A stretch of DNA of 64,000 bases from Rosistilla oblonga (GCF_007751715.1 NZ_CP036292.1:6207339-6271338); one strand, 5' to 3'. Positions 19,972 to 30,200 are shown, counted from the stretch's first letter. A program made the numbers and translations. The notes: generated by a model from the sequence alone, not told the origin.

Positions 19972-21902
19972 TACGCATCCGAGACCGCTTCGGATCGCCG
20001 ACCAAATTTCGCGATCTGCCCGACCAAGTCGCTGCGATTCGCGATGCCCAGCGGGCGATCCATGGATCCGACCGGGCGACGCTGCAGGCGCACGTGGCGC
20101 GGTTGCGAACCTTCGTGCAGCGAGGCGATGCAGTCGCCAGCCCAACGGTGCTTGCCCTCGGCGGAGCGTTGGTTTGCGAAGCCGTCCAGCAAGTGTTGGG
20201 AAAATCGCTGTACGATGTGCAGCTGACCGCGGGGCTCATCCTGGCGCATGGTGCGGTCGCCGAGATGCAGACCGGCGAGGGAAAGACTTTGTCGGGCCTG
20301 ATGCCCGCGGTGCTCCACGCTTTGGCCGGCCGCGGCGTTCACGTGGCAACACCGAACAGCTATCTGGCCGAGCGAGATTTCCAGACGCTGCGGCCGGTGA
20401 TCGAGCATCTGGGACTGACCGCTGGTTGTCTGCGCGATGAGGCGGAACAGTCGGCGCGGGCCGACGCCTATCGCTGCGAAATCACTTACGCACCGGGATA
20501 TGCTTTCGGATTCGATTACCTTCGCGATCAGATGACGTTGCGATCGGCAGCCGGTGGGCGGTTGGGCGATCAACTGCGCCAGCGACTTCGCGGCACCGCT
20601 CCATCGACGCGTCTGCTGCAGCGCGGTCGACGCTGTGCGATCCTCGATGAGATCGATCACGTTTTGATCGACGATGCGGTCAGCCCGCTGATCCTCAGCG
20701 GCACCGCCGATCGTGAAGCTCCCGATGCCGCAATCCACCGCGCGGCCAAACAGATTGCCGCTGCGCTGTTGCCAGCACAACACTTCGACCTCGCTCGCGA
20801 TGGCAGCGGATTGGAACTGCGGCCTGCGGGAATCGAAGCGATCTACGCCGATGCGGCTCTCGCCAACGATCCGCAGCTTCGCCGAGCCTGGCATGAATAC
20901 GTTCAGCTCGCGCTCCGCGCCAGCTACCAATTCCAACGCGACGTGCATTACATCGTGACCGCCGGCAAGGTCCGCATCATCGACGCGTCGACCGGTCGGA
21001 TCTTCGAGGATCGGACCTGGAACGACGGCCAGCACCAAGCGATCGAGGCCAAAGAGGGCTTGCGAATCACGTCGGAACAGACAGCGCTTGCGCGGATCAC
21101 GCGCCAGCGTTTCTTTCGGCTGTACGATGTGCTGTCCGGGATGACCGGCACGGCCAACGGTTGCGCCGAAGAGCTGAAGGAGTTCTACCAGTTGCCGGTC
21201 GTTGCGGTGCCGCTGCGAGTGCCCAGCCGCCGCCGCACACTGCCCACGATCAGCTGCCGCGGCGAAGAGGAAAAACTGGATCGCATCGTCGACGAAGCCC
21301 GGCAGTGCCAACAGCGGTTGCAACCGGTTCTGATCGGGACGCATTCGATCGCCGACAGCCAACGCCTGGCCGAACGTTTCGAAAAAGCTGGCCTGCAGTT
21401 CGCGCTGCTCAACGGAAAACAAGACGCCGACGAAGCGGAGCTGATCGCCGCCGCGGGGCGTGCCGGAACGCTCACGATCGCAACCAACCTGGCTGGGCGC
21501 GGAACCGATATCCATCTCGATGACGCTGCGACGGCGGCGGGCGGTTTGCACGTGATCGTTTCCCAGCATCACGCCATCGATCGTGTCGACCGCCAATTGG
21601 TCGGCCGCTCGGCGCGTCAAGGCGATCCGGGCAGCGTTCGCTTTTATTGCACGCTGGAAGATCCGATCGTACGGCAAGCGCCTTGGATCGCGCGGTGGTT
21701 GGAACGTCGAATCACCGATCCGCAAACCGCGTCCCAAGACCAAGACTTTTCTCAGCGGCTAGCCCCGATGATCGCCAAACAGCAGGACCGCAACCAACGC
21801 CAACAATCCAACCTGCGACGCGAGTTGCTGGAAAGAGATCTGGCGACGCAAAACCTGATTGTCAAACCGCGTACCCGAAGTGTTCAAGGTATCGAACGAT
21901 GA
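19968..21902 (+). CDS. Short SecA-like ATPase in an export operon
   Basis: Homologue of the SecA motor, 644 aa. NBD1 carries TGEGKT (102-107), ITYAPGYAFGFDYLRD (172-187) and the DEAD-type ILDEIDHVLIDDAVSPLI (225-242). A reduced preprotein cross-linking region and the joint YVQLALRASYQFQRDVHYIV follow. NBD2 carries GMTGTA (391-396), TIATNLAGRGTDI (503-515) and the arginine-finger block QLVGRSARQGDPGS (543-556). After a short scaffold remnant (about 600-625) it stops. Housekeeping SecA is about 900-1000 aa and continues with the helical wing, two-helix finger and C-terminal zinc site; all are missing here. Start ATG 19968 has CAGGAG upstream and overlaps the tolC stop; the end overlaps the adaptor gene. 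It is probably a motor dedicated to this cassette (inference). Confidence 0.88.
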   Translation: MIRIRDRFGSPTKFRDLPDQVAAIRDAQRAIHGSDRATLQAHVARLRTFVQRGDAVASPTVLALGGALVCEAVQQVLGKSLYDVQLTAGLILAHGAVAEMQTGEGKTLSGLMPAVLHALAGRGVHVATPNSYLAERDFQTLRPVIEHLGLTAGCLRDEAEQSARADAYRCEITYAPGYAFGFDYLRDQMTLRSAAGGRLGDQLRQRLRGTAPSTRLLQRGRRCAILDEIDHVLIDDAVSPLILSGTADREAPDAAIHRAAKQIAAALLPAQHFDLARDGSGLELRPAGIEAIYADAALANDPQLRRAWHEYVQLALRASYQFQRDVHYIVTAGKVRIIDASTGRIFEDRTWNDGQHQAIEAKEGLRITSEQTALARITRQRFFRLYDVLSGMTGTANGCAEELKEFYQLPVVAVPLRVPSRRRTLPTISCRGEEEKLDRIVDEARQCQQRLQPVLIGTHSIADSQRLAERFEKAGLQFALLNGKQDADEAELIAAAGRAGTLTIATNLAGRGTDIHLDDAATAAGGLHVIVSQHHAIDRVDRQLVGRSARQGDPGSVRFYCTLEDPIVRQAPWIARWLERRITDPQTASQDQDFSQRLAPMIAKQQDRNQRQQSNLRRELLERDLATQNLIVKPRTRSVQGIER

Positions 21903-22807
21903 AACTCACGACCAAAACAGCCCGACATTGCCTGGTCCCGTTGATTCTCTTGACGGTCGCGGCCAATGCCTGCCAGGCTCAGGATTCGGATTCGGCGGTC
22001 GAAGCTTTCATCGAGCCCTACCAGACGATCCAGATTCCCGCGACCGAAATTGGGACGTTGGTCCGGATCGACGTCCGCGAGGGAGACAAGGTCCATCGCG
22101 GACAGACGCTGGCTCAAGTGGACGATCGCATCTTGCAAGCCTCTCTGGCCGCGGCTCGCGTCGCTAAAGAGGCCAAAGGGAACCTGCGTTCGGCGCAGGC
22201 GGAACGCGAGGTTAAACGGCGGCAATTGGCAAGCCTGGAAGAACTGCGGATCCGCGGCAATGCAACGCAGCGCGAGATCGACCGCGCGCTGGCCGACTTC
22301 GAAGCCTCCGATGCCCGATTGCAAGCTGTCAACGAAGACCTCGAGGTGCGCCGCTTTGAATACGACCGCATCCTGGCGCAGATCGAAAAGCGAGTGCTTC
22401 AGTCGCCGATCGATGGCGTGGTTGCCAGCATCAACAAGGACGTCGGCGAGTTTGTCGCTCCCACCGACCCGATCGTGATGACCATCGTGCAGCTGGAAAT
22501 TGTGCAGGCGATCTTCTCGCTGCCAATCTCGGTCGCAGCCCAGATCGTGCCAGGCAAAACAGTTCGCATGACCGTCGGAAGCGAAGACCGCCCGGTGCAA
22601 GGCGTGATCGAAATGGTCGCTCCCATCGCCGATGCCAAAAGTGGAACCGTGCGGGTCAAGGTGCGAATCGCCAACAAAAACGGCCGCGTGTTCAGCGGCA
22701 GCACCTGCCGTTGGGAGCTCGATGCGAGCATGCAAGAAGCGCTCGCCAGCGTCCCCAGTCGGCGGCTGATCATGGCGGAAGCCGAACGCAAAATCAAAGG
22801 CCGCTAA
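21899..22807 (+). CDS. Periplasmic adaptor (HlyD/RND membrane-fusion family)
   Basis: Membrane-fusion protein, 302 aa, with a signal peptide (MKLTTKTARHCLVPLILLTV, ending near CQAQ). It has split lipoyl halves (IPATEIGTLVRIDVREGDKV and LQSPIDGVVASINKDVGEFV), a helical hairpin between them (about 85-165) and beta-barrel and membrane-proximal parts after them. This is the usual adaptor layout for bridging an inner-membrane component and TolC. Its ATG overlaps the stop of the SecA-like gene (ATGA), and a 100-bp gap separates it from the next gene. No RND or ABC transporter gene is present nearby, which is unusual for this family. Confidence 0.9.
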   Translation: MKLTTKTARHCLVPLILLTVAANACQAQDSDSAVEAFIEPYQTIQIPATEIGTLVRIDVREGDKVHRGQTLAQVDDRILQASLAAARVAKEAKGNLRSAQAEREVKRRQLASLEELRIRGNATQREIDRALADFEASDARLQAVNEDLEVRRFEYDRILAQIEKRVLQSPIDGVVASINKDVGEFVAPTDPIVMTIVQLEIVQAIFSLPISVAAQIVPGKTVRMTVGSEDRPVQGVIEMVAPIADAKSGTVRVKVRIANKNGRVFSGSTCRWELDASMQEALASVPSRRLIMAEAERKIKGR

Positions 22808-22907
22808 ATTTCGAACCGCACTGCTTTTCCAATGCCTTGAATCGCGGAGCTTCATTTATCGCACTGCAATCGACCGCGTAGACCTTCTCGCAACCATCTC
22901 AGCCGTT

Positions 22908-24347
22908 ATGCCTTCAACCGCCGACACACAACCGAACCTACCGCACTCGGGCCACCTGCCGACGGTCGCTGAGGCTGCGCCGTCGTTTGCCGGCGAAGCG
23001 CATGCGTTGGCAGCGGCGTTGGAGTTGTTGATCCAGTTGGAAGAGTTCGATGACCTCGCGTTGGCCGCTGCGGTGGCTAGCGATGCCATCGGTGACTTCT
23101 GCCATGCGCGGCGCGTTGTCGTCGGCTGGTGCCGCGGCGACCGACAAACCTGCGACGTGATCGCCGACAGCGAAGCGGATCTGATCGACGCGAACAACCC
23201 GACATTCCGCAAGCTGCAATTTGCGTTGGACGAACTGGTTGTTCGCGGCACCGTTACCGAGATCGATCTATCGACAACCGAAGCTCCACCGGCGGCTGCG
23301 CTTGCGGTGCGGCAGTTTGCGTCGGCAGCCGGCGCCACGCGGATCCTTGGATCTCCGTTGGTCGATGCCGACGGGCGGCTGTGCGGTGCCTGGTTGTTTG
23401 TCGATCCAGCAGTTCAGATCGAAGCGCTGCGGACAACTCACCTTATCGATTCGCTGTCGCGACCGCTGGGCGCTCGACTGGCAACGATCCAACGTCATCA
23501 ACCCGGTCGGATCGATCGCGCGATCGCGGTGGTTCGCGATGCGTTTGCATCCAGCCGCGGATCGGTGGCGATCGCGGCATTGATCGTGCTGATCTTCGTG
23601 ATGTTGTTCCCCATCCACTACTCGGTCCGCTGCGATTGCGCGTTGCAGCCGGTCTCGCGGCGTTTGATCGCTGCACCGTTCGACGGATCGCTCGAGAAGT
23701 CGTTTGTCGATCCGGGCGATCTGGTCGACGAGAACACGCTGTTGGCGCGGATCAGCGCCCGCGAACTGAACTGGGAACTGGCGGGGCTGAAGGCGGAACT
23801 TCACCGTTCCAATAAAGAGCGGCAGGTCTCGCTGGCAAAACAGGATTACGCAGCGTCGCAAATCGCGCAGCTCGATTCCCAACAGGTTGCCCATCGGCTG
23901 CAATTGATCGAAGACCGGATCGAACATCTCGAGATCCGCAGCCCGTTTCAAGGGATTGTCATCGCGGGAGACATCAAACAGGTCGAGGGAGCTCCGCTGG
24001 AAACGGGGCAGACCCTGTTCGAGATCGCGCCGCTCGGGGCGATGATTGTCGAGCTGAGAATTCCCGAAGCCGATTACGCTTATGTCCGGCCGCAGATGCC
24101 GGTCCAGTTGCGGCTGCACGCCTTTCCGACTCAGCCGATCGAAGGCCGAGTGGAAAACGTGCACCCGAAAGCGGAGGTGATCGACAACGCCAACGTGTTT
24201 GTCGCCAAGATTCAAATCGATGATCCACATGCGATCTATCGACCGGGGATGCACGGCCGGGCCAGCATTCGATCGGATCGGCGACCGCTGGTCTGGGTGC
24301 TGTTCCACAAACCGTGGTCCGCGTTAATGATGTGGTTAGGATGTTAG
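22908..24347 (+). CDS. Membrane-anchored HlyD-type adaptor with an N-terminal GAF-like cytoplasmic domain
   Basis: 479-aa fusion. Residues about 30-200 form a soluble alpha/beta domain that looks like a GAF fold (LAAAVASDAIGDFCHARRVV; ILGSPLVDADGRLCGAWLFV) on the cytoplasmic side. A membrane helix lies at about 218-236 (GSVAIAALIVLIFVMLF). The periplasmic part is a HlyD adaptor: lipoyl halves (LIAAPFDGSLEKSFVDPGDL and IRSPFQGIVIAGDIKQVEGA) around a short coiled coil, then beta-barrel strands. The start is ATG 22908; its Shine-Dalgarno is weak. It ends four bases before the M50 peptidase gene. The GAF assignment is by pattern only; a sensory gate on an adaptor is the inferred job. Confidence 0.8.
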   Translation: MPSTADTQPNLPHSGHLPTVAEAAPSFAGEAHALAAALELLIQLEEFDDLALAAAVASDAIGDFCHARRVVVGWCRGDRQTCDVIADSEADLIDANNPTFRKLQFALDELVVRGTVTEIDLSTTEAPPAAALAVRQFASAAGATRILGSPLVDADGRLCGAWLFVDPAVQIEALRTTHLIDSLSRPLGARLATIQRHQPGRIDRAIAVVRDAFASSRGSVAIAALIVLIFVMLFPIHYSVRCDCALQPVSRRLIAAPFDGSLEKSFVDPGDLVDENTLLARISARELNWELAGLKAELHRSNKERQVSLAKQDYAASQIAQLDSQQVAHRLQLIEDRIEHLEIRSPFQGIVIAGDIKQVEGAPLETGQTLFEIAPLGAMIVELRIPEADYAYVRPQMPVQLRLHAFPTQPIEGRVENVHPKAEVIDNANVFVAKIQIDDPHAIYRPGMHGRASIRSDRRPLVWVLFHKPWSALMMWLGC

Positions 24348-24351
24348 CGAC

Positions 24352-26514
24352 ATGTCGTTGGTGATCGATCGTTTGACGGACGACGTCAGCCAGTGGAAGC
24401 CTCGGGTCTTGCCCGAACTGGTTTTCTGGCCCGATCGCGCGCCGGGCGAAATCCAATACCGCATCGAGGTCCCCTCGCGACACAAGTTCTTTTCGGTCGG
24501 CTATGAAGAATACGTCTTCATCTCGCTGTTGGACGGCAAGACCACGGTGGCTCAGGCCTGCGGGCGAGCCGCTCAAACCCTGGGCCGAGAAGCGTTAACC
24601 CAGCGGCAAGCCGACTCGATCACCCATTGGTTGCTGCAACAAGAATTGGCGACTCTCGACGGCGTGAAGGTTCGATCCGCGGCCGATCCCGCCCAACCAA
24701 ACACTCCGGCAAAGCAAGGTCTTTGGGATCGGTTCAATCCGTTTTGGATCAAGCTGCCGCTGCCGATCGTCGACCACCTGATTCGCTCATCCGCCGGGTT
24801 GCTGGCACCGATCTTCTCGCCACTTGCTGTCGCTGCCGCATGCCTGATCATGCTGGTTGGGATCGTGAGCGTTGCGATGCAGTGGGATCGCTTTATCGCA
24901 TCGTCGGCCGCGATCTTCAGTCCCAGCACCTGGGTCGCCACGCTGGTGACTTGGATCGTGTTGAAGTTCCTACATGAACTGGCTCACGCTGCGGCCGCTC
25001 GACGCTACGGATGCGAGACGACACAAGTCGGAATCGTGTTGGTGCTGTTGGCCCCGCTGGCTTACGTCGACGTCACGACCAGCTGGCGATTGCGGTCGCG
25101 ATGGCAACGAATCGCGATCGCCGCGGCGGGGATGTATCTGGAACTAACGATCGCTGCCATCGCAGCGATCGCATGGTGCTGGGTCGATTCGCCGGTCATC
25201 ACTTTCCATCTTTACAACGTGATCCTGGCCGCCAGCCTGTCGACGCTGCTGTTCAACGCCAATCCACTGATGCGGTTCGACGGATATTACATTCTGACCG
25301 ATCTACTGCAGCTGCCGAACCTTGCTGGCGAGGGATCGATGGCGATCCGCGATTTGGCCAGCCGTCTGTTTTATGCTCGGGGAATCGCTCGCGATCGGCA
25401 CTACGGATGGCGTCGAGCGGCGGTCGTTGGATATGGGATCGCATCGATCGCATGGCGGATTTTGATCTGCATCTCGCTGGTCATCGCTGCAGGCTTTATG
25501 TTCCGCGGCGCTGGCGTGGTGCTGGTCGGTTTTGCGATGCTCGCTTGGGTGATTCGCCCGATCGCGCGGACGCTTCAGTCGCTGAACCGCCAGCGACAGC
25601 GAGCCCCCGCGGCCTGCGTTCGCGCCGTCGTCGTTGCCGCTTCGTTGGCTGTGATCGCTATCGCGGGAATCTTCTACATGCCGGTATCGACAGCGATCGT
25701 CGCACCGGCGGTCGTCGACCAAGGAGAGGACGTCGCTGTCCGCACCGCGACCGATGGGTTTGTCGAAACGATCGATGTCGTCGATGGGGAAACGGTGCGA
25801 ACCGGTGACATCCTGATCCGACTGAGGAATGAAGAACTGCACCATCAACTGGTCAAACTGCAGACGGAAATCGGACAGGCAGAAATTCGCAAACGGAGCG
25901 CCGCGGAGAAGCAAGACGTCGCGGCGGTTCAGATCGAACGAGAGGCCTTGCAGGCGTTGGGCGACCGGATGCAGCAACTGCAAAACCAGATCGATGGGCT
26001 GACCGTTACCGCTCATCGCGACGGAACGATCGTGGCTCGCGGGCTGGCCGACCGGTTGCAGCAGTATGTGCCCGAAGGGACCGAACTGTTGACGATCGCC
26101 CTGCCGAGCGACCGCCGTGTGATCGCCTCGATCGCACAACAAGACATCCGCCAAGTCGCGATGCAAGTTGGCAAACCGGTGCAGATCAAGACCGCCTCGC
26201 GAGATCGCGCCGCCGGCCGATTGGCTCACATCCATCCACTTGCTACCAGCGAACTACAGCACGTTGCCTTAGCGGGCATCCACGACGGACCGCTGCCGGT
26301 CCGGGCGGATTCCGAAGCCGGAACCTATCGGCTGCTCTCTCCTCGCTTTGAAGCGATCATCGATATCGACGCGGGCGAAATCGATCGCTTGCCGGTCGGG
26401 CAAACCGTGCGAGTCCAGATCGGTCGGATGTCGCTAACGCCCTACCAACGCGTTCGTGTTTGGTTCCAGCGGTTGCTGGAAATGGAGCGGACGGCGGCGC
26501 GGGATCGCTCCTAA
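24352..26514 (+). CDS. M50 metallopeptidase with C-terminal HlyD-like region
   Basis: 720-aa inner-membrane protein. Residues about 20-105 form a small domain resembling PqqD-type peptide-recognition wHTH (SVGYEEYVFISLLDGKTTVA). The membrane part has the zinc motif HELAH (208-212) in FLHELAHAAAARRYG and the third-ligand region NANPLMRFDGYY (303-314) typical of site-2-protease/M50 enzymes, with several flanking helices. After a further helix (about 425-445) comes a HlyD-like region with lipoyl halves (RTATDGFVETIDVVDGETVR; VTAHRDGTIVARG) and a coiled coil. This layout matches proteins annotated as putative peptide zinc metalloproteases in peptide-export loci. It is the last cassette gene, four bases after the GAF-like adaptor gene. 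It could process or gate the exported substrate. Confidence 0.88.
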   Translation: MSLVIDRLTDDVSQWKPRVLPELVFWPDRAPGEIQYRIEVPSRHKFFSVGYEEYVFISLLDGKTTVAQACGRAAQTLGREALTQRQADSITHWLLQQELATLDGVKVRSAADPAQPNTPAKQGLWDRFNPFWIKLPLPIVDHLIRSSAGLLAPIFSPLAVAAACLIMLVGIVSVAMQWDRFIASSAAIFSPSTWVATLVTWIVLKFLHELAHAAAARRYGCETTQVGIVLVLLAPLAYVDVTTSWRLRSRWQRIAIAAAGMYLELTIAAIAAIAWCWVDSPVITFHLYNVILAASLSTLLFNANPLMRFDGYYILTDLLQLPNLAGEGSMAIRDLASRLFYARGIARDRHYGWRRAAVVGYGIASIAWRILICISLVIAAGFMFRGAGVVLVGFAMLAWVIRPIARTLQSLNRQRQRAPAACVRAVVVAASLAVIAIAGIFYMPVSTAIVAPAVVDQGEDVAVRTATDGFVETIDVVDGETVRTGDILIRLRNEELHHQLVKLQTEIGQAEIRKRSAAEKQDVAAVQIEREALQALGDRMQQLQNQIDGLTVTAHRDGTIVARGLADRLQQYVPEGTELLTIALPSDRRVIASIAQQDIRQVAMQVGKPVQIKTASRDRAAGRLAHIHPLATSELQHVALAGIHDGPLPVRADSEAGTYRLLSPRFEAIIDIDAGEIDRLPVGQTVRVQIGRMSLTPYQRVRVWFQRLLEMERTAARDRS

Positions 26515-26749
26515 TTGGCAGCACGCAAACAAGACGGCAACATCACACCCTCCAGCCGGATGCCCTTTGCACATCCACGAGAACTGGCCTGCTGTACCTG
26601 TTTATAGCGCCCGGCTTCGCTGACTAACGGACACCTGTTCAGACGCCAATGTCTTTGCCGCTTTCTCGCACGAATCGGCGGGCATTGCGATTGCAAAAGC
26701 CATCGCATTGCGACACGATTGTGACAACAAGGCTGGGAGGGATCGCCCA

Positions 26750-27049
26750 GTGAAGTCGGATAAATCGTGTGGAGTCCGCGTGCCCCAAGTCAAAGAAGTA
26801 CCGCGTTGGTGCCGCCGCTGTCGCGAAGTGGTGCCCCATGTCTGTTATGAGAACATCTCGCGTCGATCGGTGGTTCTGTTGTCGGCTGCGACGTTGGGAG
26901 CGGCTTATCCGTTTTTGAATCGGTACTACCGCAAGTCCCAGAATCGTTGCCTGTACTGCAGCGCGGAGAACAACGGACGTTATTTCAACCGACAACGTCA
27001 GCGGCAGCGAAAACGGACAAGCGGTGCGGCAACGTCGCTTCGCGTCTGA
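26750..27049 (+). CDS. Small zinc-ribbon-like membrane protein (99 aa)
   Basis: Predicted protein with two CxxC pairs (WCRRCREVV and NRCLYCSAE) flanking a hydrophobic stretch (RSVVLLSAATLGAAYPFL), so the cysteines could form a zinc ribbon either side of a membrane-associated hairpin. The tail is strongly basic (NRQRQRQRKR). GTG 26750 was chosen because GGGAGGG lies 7-10 bp upstream, the best ribosome binding site nearby. An ATG-like frame opens 42 bp earlier. It follows the export cassette by 235 bp on the same strand, but membership is unproven. No named family was recognised. Confidence 0.55.
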   Translation: MKSDKSCGVRVPQVKEVPRWCRRCREVVPHVCYENISRRSVVLLSAATLGAAYPFLNRYYRKSQNRCLYCSAENNGRYFNRQRQRQRKRTSGAATSLRV

Positions 27050-27206
27050 GTCGCGTTCTTCTGTCTGGCGACGATAGATCGCCAGCCCAATCCTCCACCG
27101 CCGCTGAAGAACAGCGACGGTCGCAAATTCGCTGACGCCTGTTTTCGTAGGCGTCTGTGCAGAGCCGCTGCAACGTGGCAGCGGCCCCGACAACAAACCG
27201 TTTGAA

Positions 27207-30200
27207 TTACGCCAGTTCGGCAGCCGGCCGACTTGGCCGCGCGTCGGTTGGCGACATCGGATCGGCTCCTAACGTGCCGACCAAGTCCTTCAAGTACTGC
27301 GGACTCGATGCGATCTCCAACTGCTGCTGAGCATACGCCTGGCGAGCATCGAGATCGATCTCGCAACCGCCAGCGGCAAGCGTCGCTCGTTGCGATGCGA
27401 TGTAGTCCAGGTGTCGCTTCCAGAGCGCAACATCGCGTGCTTGTTTGGTCTGCAAACGCGCCTGATACCAATCGCTTGCCAACAGATACTCTTTGGTAAA
27501 CATCTCGCGGACGACCGGACTGTTGGCATCGTGACCGTGCCAAGCTCCCGTTGCCATGATCGACAGGATCGCTTGAATTGGCGGGCTGGCCAATTGCCAA
27601 GTCCCATCTTCGAAGTACCGCTGAGCAACTTTCTGCTGGGCATCGGCGATGTGCCGCACGCCTTCGGCAAACGCCTCGGGATCTTGCAGTTCGGGCTGCA
27701 AAATCTCGTCGGAGAATACCTTGCCGGGATTGTCGAACACGCGGCCGAAATACTTCACGACAAAACGCTGCGTGATGCGATAGCCAAGCCGGCTGGCAGG
27801 AACATATTCTCCTTTGCTGTCCACGTAATCAGCGATCGGTTCCAACAGCGATTGCTCGATCATCCGCTGAGGATCGCGTTCCTTGGGCCCCAATCGGCAC
27901 CAGATCTCGGGGATCAACAGGCTGATGTCGTGACCGACTTCGAACCGCGGACCGATGTGCCCAGCCGGCGTGCTGAAGCCGCTCAACCCCGTCAGGATCA
28001 TCGAGACCAAGACATCGTTCAGATCGACAGTCGGAGGCATATTGTTGAACGGCCCCTTGGTCAATGCTCCCTCGCTTCCCGCACCGGTCGTGCTTGGACT
28101 CTTGCCCGTCAAACTGCAGATGTAATCCATGAACAGTTCGGGCAATTCCTGGTAGTGCAACGGCGAATAGACCGCCAATTGCTTGATCCCCTGTTCGGGA
28201 TCGGGTGGATTGTTGCGGCGGCCGCTGAGCACCGCGGCGACCGGCATGTGAACCGGTTGATCCATCGGAAGCGCCCGATGCAAACGCATCCCGCGATGGG
28301 CGACGTAAGTTTCCAGCGGAGACGTCAGGTCGAGCCGATCCTGCAGATAGCGTGGGTTCTTCGACGGTTTGCCGTCGATCATTCGCGGATGCGCCGAACT
28401 GACGACATACCCCGAATCCTGCTCTCCCGCTTCGATCAACATCTCTCGCATCGGGTCGCTGAACTCGCCCAACTCGATCGTGCTCGAAAGCATCGCGGCA
28501 ATCGCAGCCCGATCCTTCGGCTCATAGTTGCACAAGAAGTTCCCTGGACGCGACATATCGAGTTCGGTCTGTTTATCGAGCCCACGATGGACGGCATCGT
28601 CGGGGCGTTGGAACAGCCGGAACTCACAGTTTTCGACAAACTTGTAGCTTTCAGCGGCAGCGACCGCAGGACCGACATCGCCGACGCGGCGACCGGGAAT
28701 CACGACGCTCGCGGTGATGTCATCTTCCATCTGAACCTTGGCCGCGGCGATAAAGTCCTGCCGCAGCTTGAAGGTTCGCCACTGGTCGCCATCGAGACCT
28801 ACCTTCAGATACGTGCCGACCAAGTTGCGGCGACCGTGCTTCAGCTGGTGGCCGAGTTCACCGTTAACGATATCGACGCTGAAATGCTCCCGCCAATTGC
28901 CTTCCCATTCCGGCTTCGAGAAGCGTTTGATGATAAACGCCATCGCGTAGATATGGTTTGGGATCGACGCCAACCAAGCGTTGTAGTCGTCGTTGTAATC
29001 GGGGGAGGGCGTGAGCAGTTTGATCATGCTGCCCAGCGAGCGATTGGCATCGAGCACCTTCCGCGTCGACCGCTCGGAATAACTCGGCTTTTGCTTGTAT
29101 TCGGGATGCCAACGGCCGCTGTAATCGCGTTCGAACAACTCGTCCAACGTCGCAAAATCGCGTTCCAAGTCCAACACGAAAATCGGCCCGTACAACATAT
29201 AGTCGCGCAGACTCTTGCTGATCTCGCTCTTGCCGCCGCCGCTGACCGTGCAGGGCTTGTGGCAAACCAGACCTTCGCCGGCGGTTCCAACAAGTCGCCA
29301 CGACGGGGCCGCGGGGTGCTTATCCAACCGGATCTTATAACCGCTGGGAGCGATGTAGACGTTTTCGGGCAACAGCGGAATGCGCTGTTGCTGCCCTGCA
29401 TGTTGCCATTTGACGCACTGTTCCAACAGCGTCACCTTGGCATTCTCCGGGATATAAATCACCTCGGGGTACAACCGATCGACGCCGTAGCCCTCGGGTT
29501 TTACGTCGATGAATTCGCTGTAGTCGCGAGCGATATCTTCGAAGGTTCGATTGTTATAGCGACGGCTGTCGACTTGAAACTCGTCCCCCAACGAATAACT
29601 GGCAAAGGCCATCGCTCCGCCGGCGTGCTCCTCTTCGACGCCGCCTAACAGGTTCGCCGAATAACTGATCTGCGACTTGACTTCCTTCTTGCAGTAGCCG
29701 TAGTAGTTGTCGGCGATCAGCGTCACGACAACACCTTCGTCGGTCCGGCAGACAGCCTTAAACGGCGTCCCGTCGTTGTAGCATTCGCTCTCGTCCTCCC
29801 AACACATCCGGTCGGCGATCTGTCGCTCCGTCGCTTCGCTTATGTGTGGCAGGCCCAGTTCCTTTTTGGTCAGCCGTTCCAAATGAGGCGCCAAGATTAC
29901 GCAGCCCGTGTGGCCGGTCCAGTGTTCGACATCCAAGCCGGCGTCGTTTTCAGGCACCAACGCGTCGCCAGCGTTACCAAAGATCGACTCGACAAAATCG
30001 AGGTTACTGACCAACGCGCCAGGAGCATAGAACCGCACCTCCATCCGCTTCTCGGTGCAGCAACCGGGAACCGCGGGGCATACTAACGGCCGCAACAATA
30101 GACTGACAAAACAACGCGCCGGCGAATCGCTGTCGGCCGTGTAGGGCAGGCTCATCAATTCGTCGGGCGGAGACATCGCCGCCTGGAACAACTTGGCGAA

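Noticed and set aside
19941-21743. 600-codon open frame on the reverse strand
   Set aside because: It overlaps the SecA-like gene entirely and shows no recognisable domains.
27390-29648. 752-codon open frame on the forward strand
   Set aside because: It lies wholly inside the reverse-strand PPi-PEPCK gene, which has clear family motifs. The opposite frame has no motif and is a GC-rich shadow.
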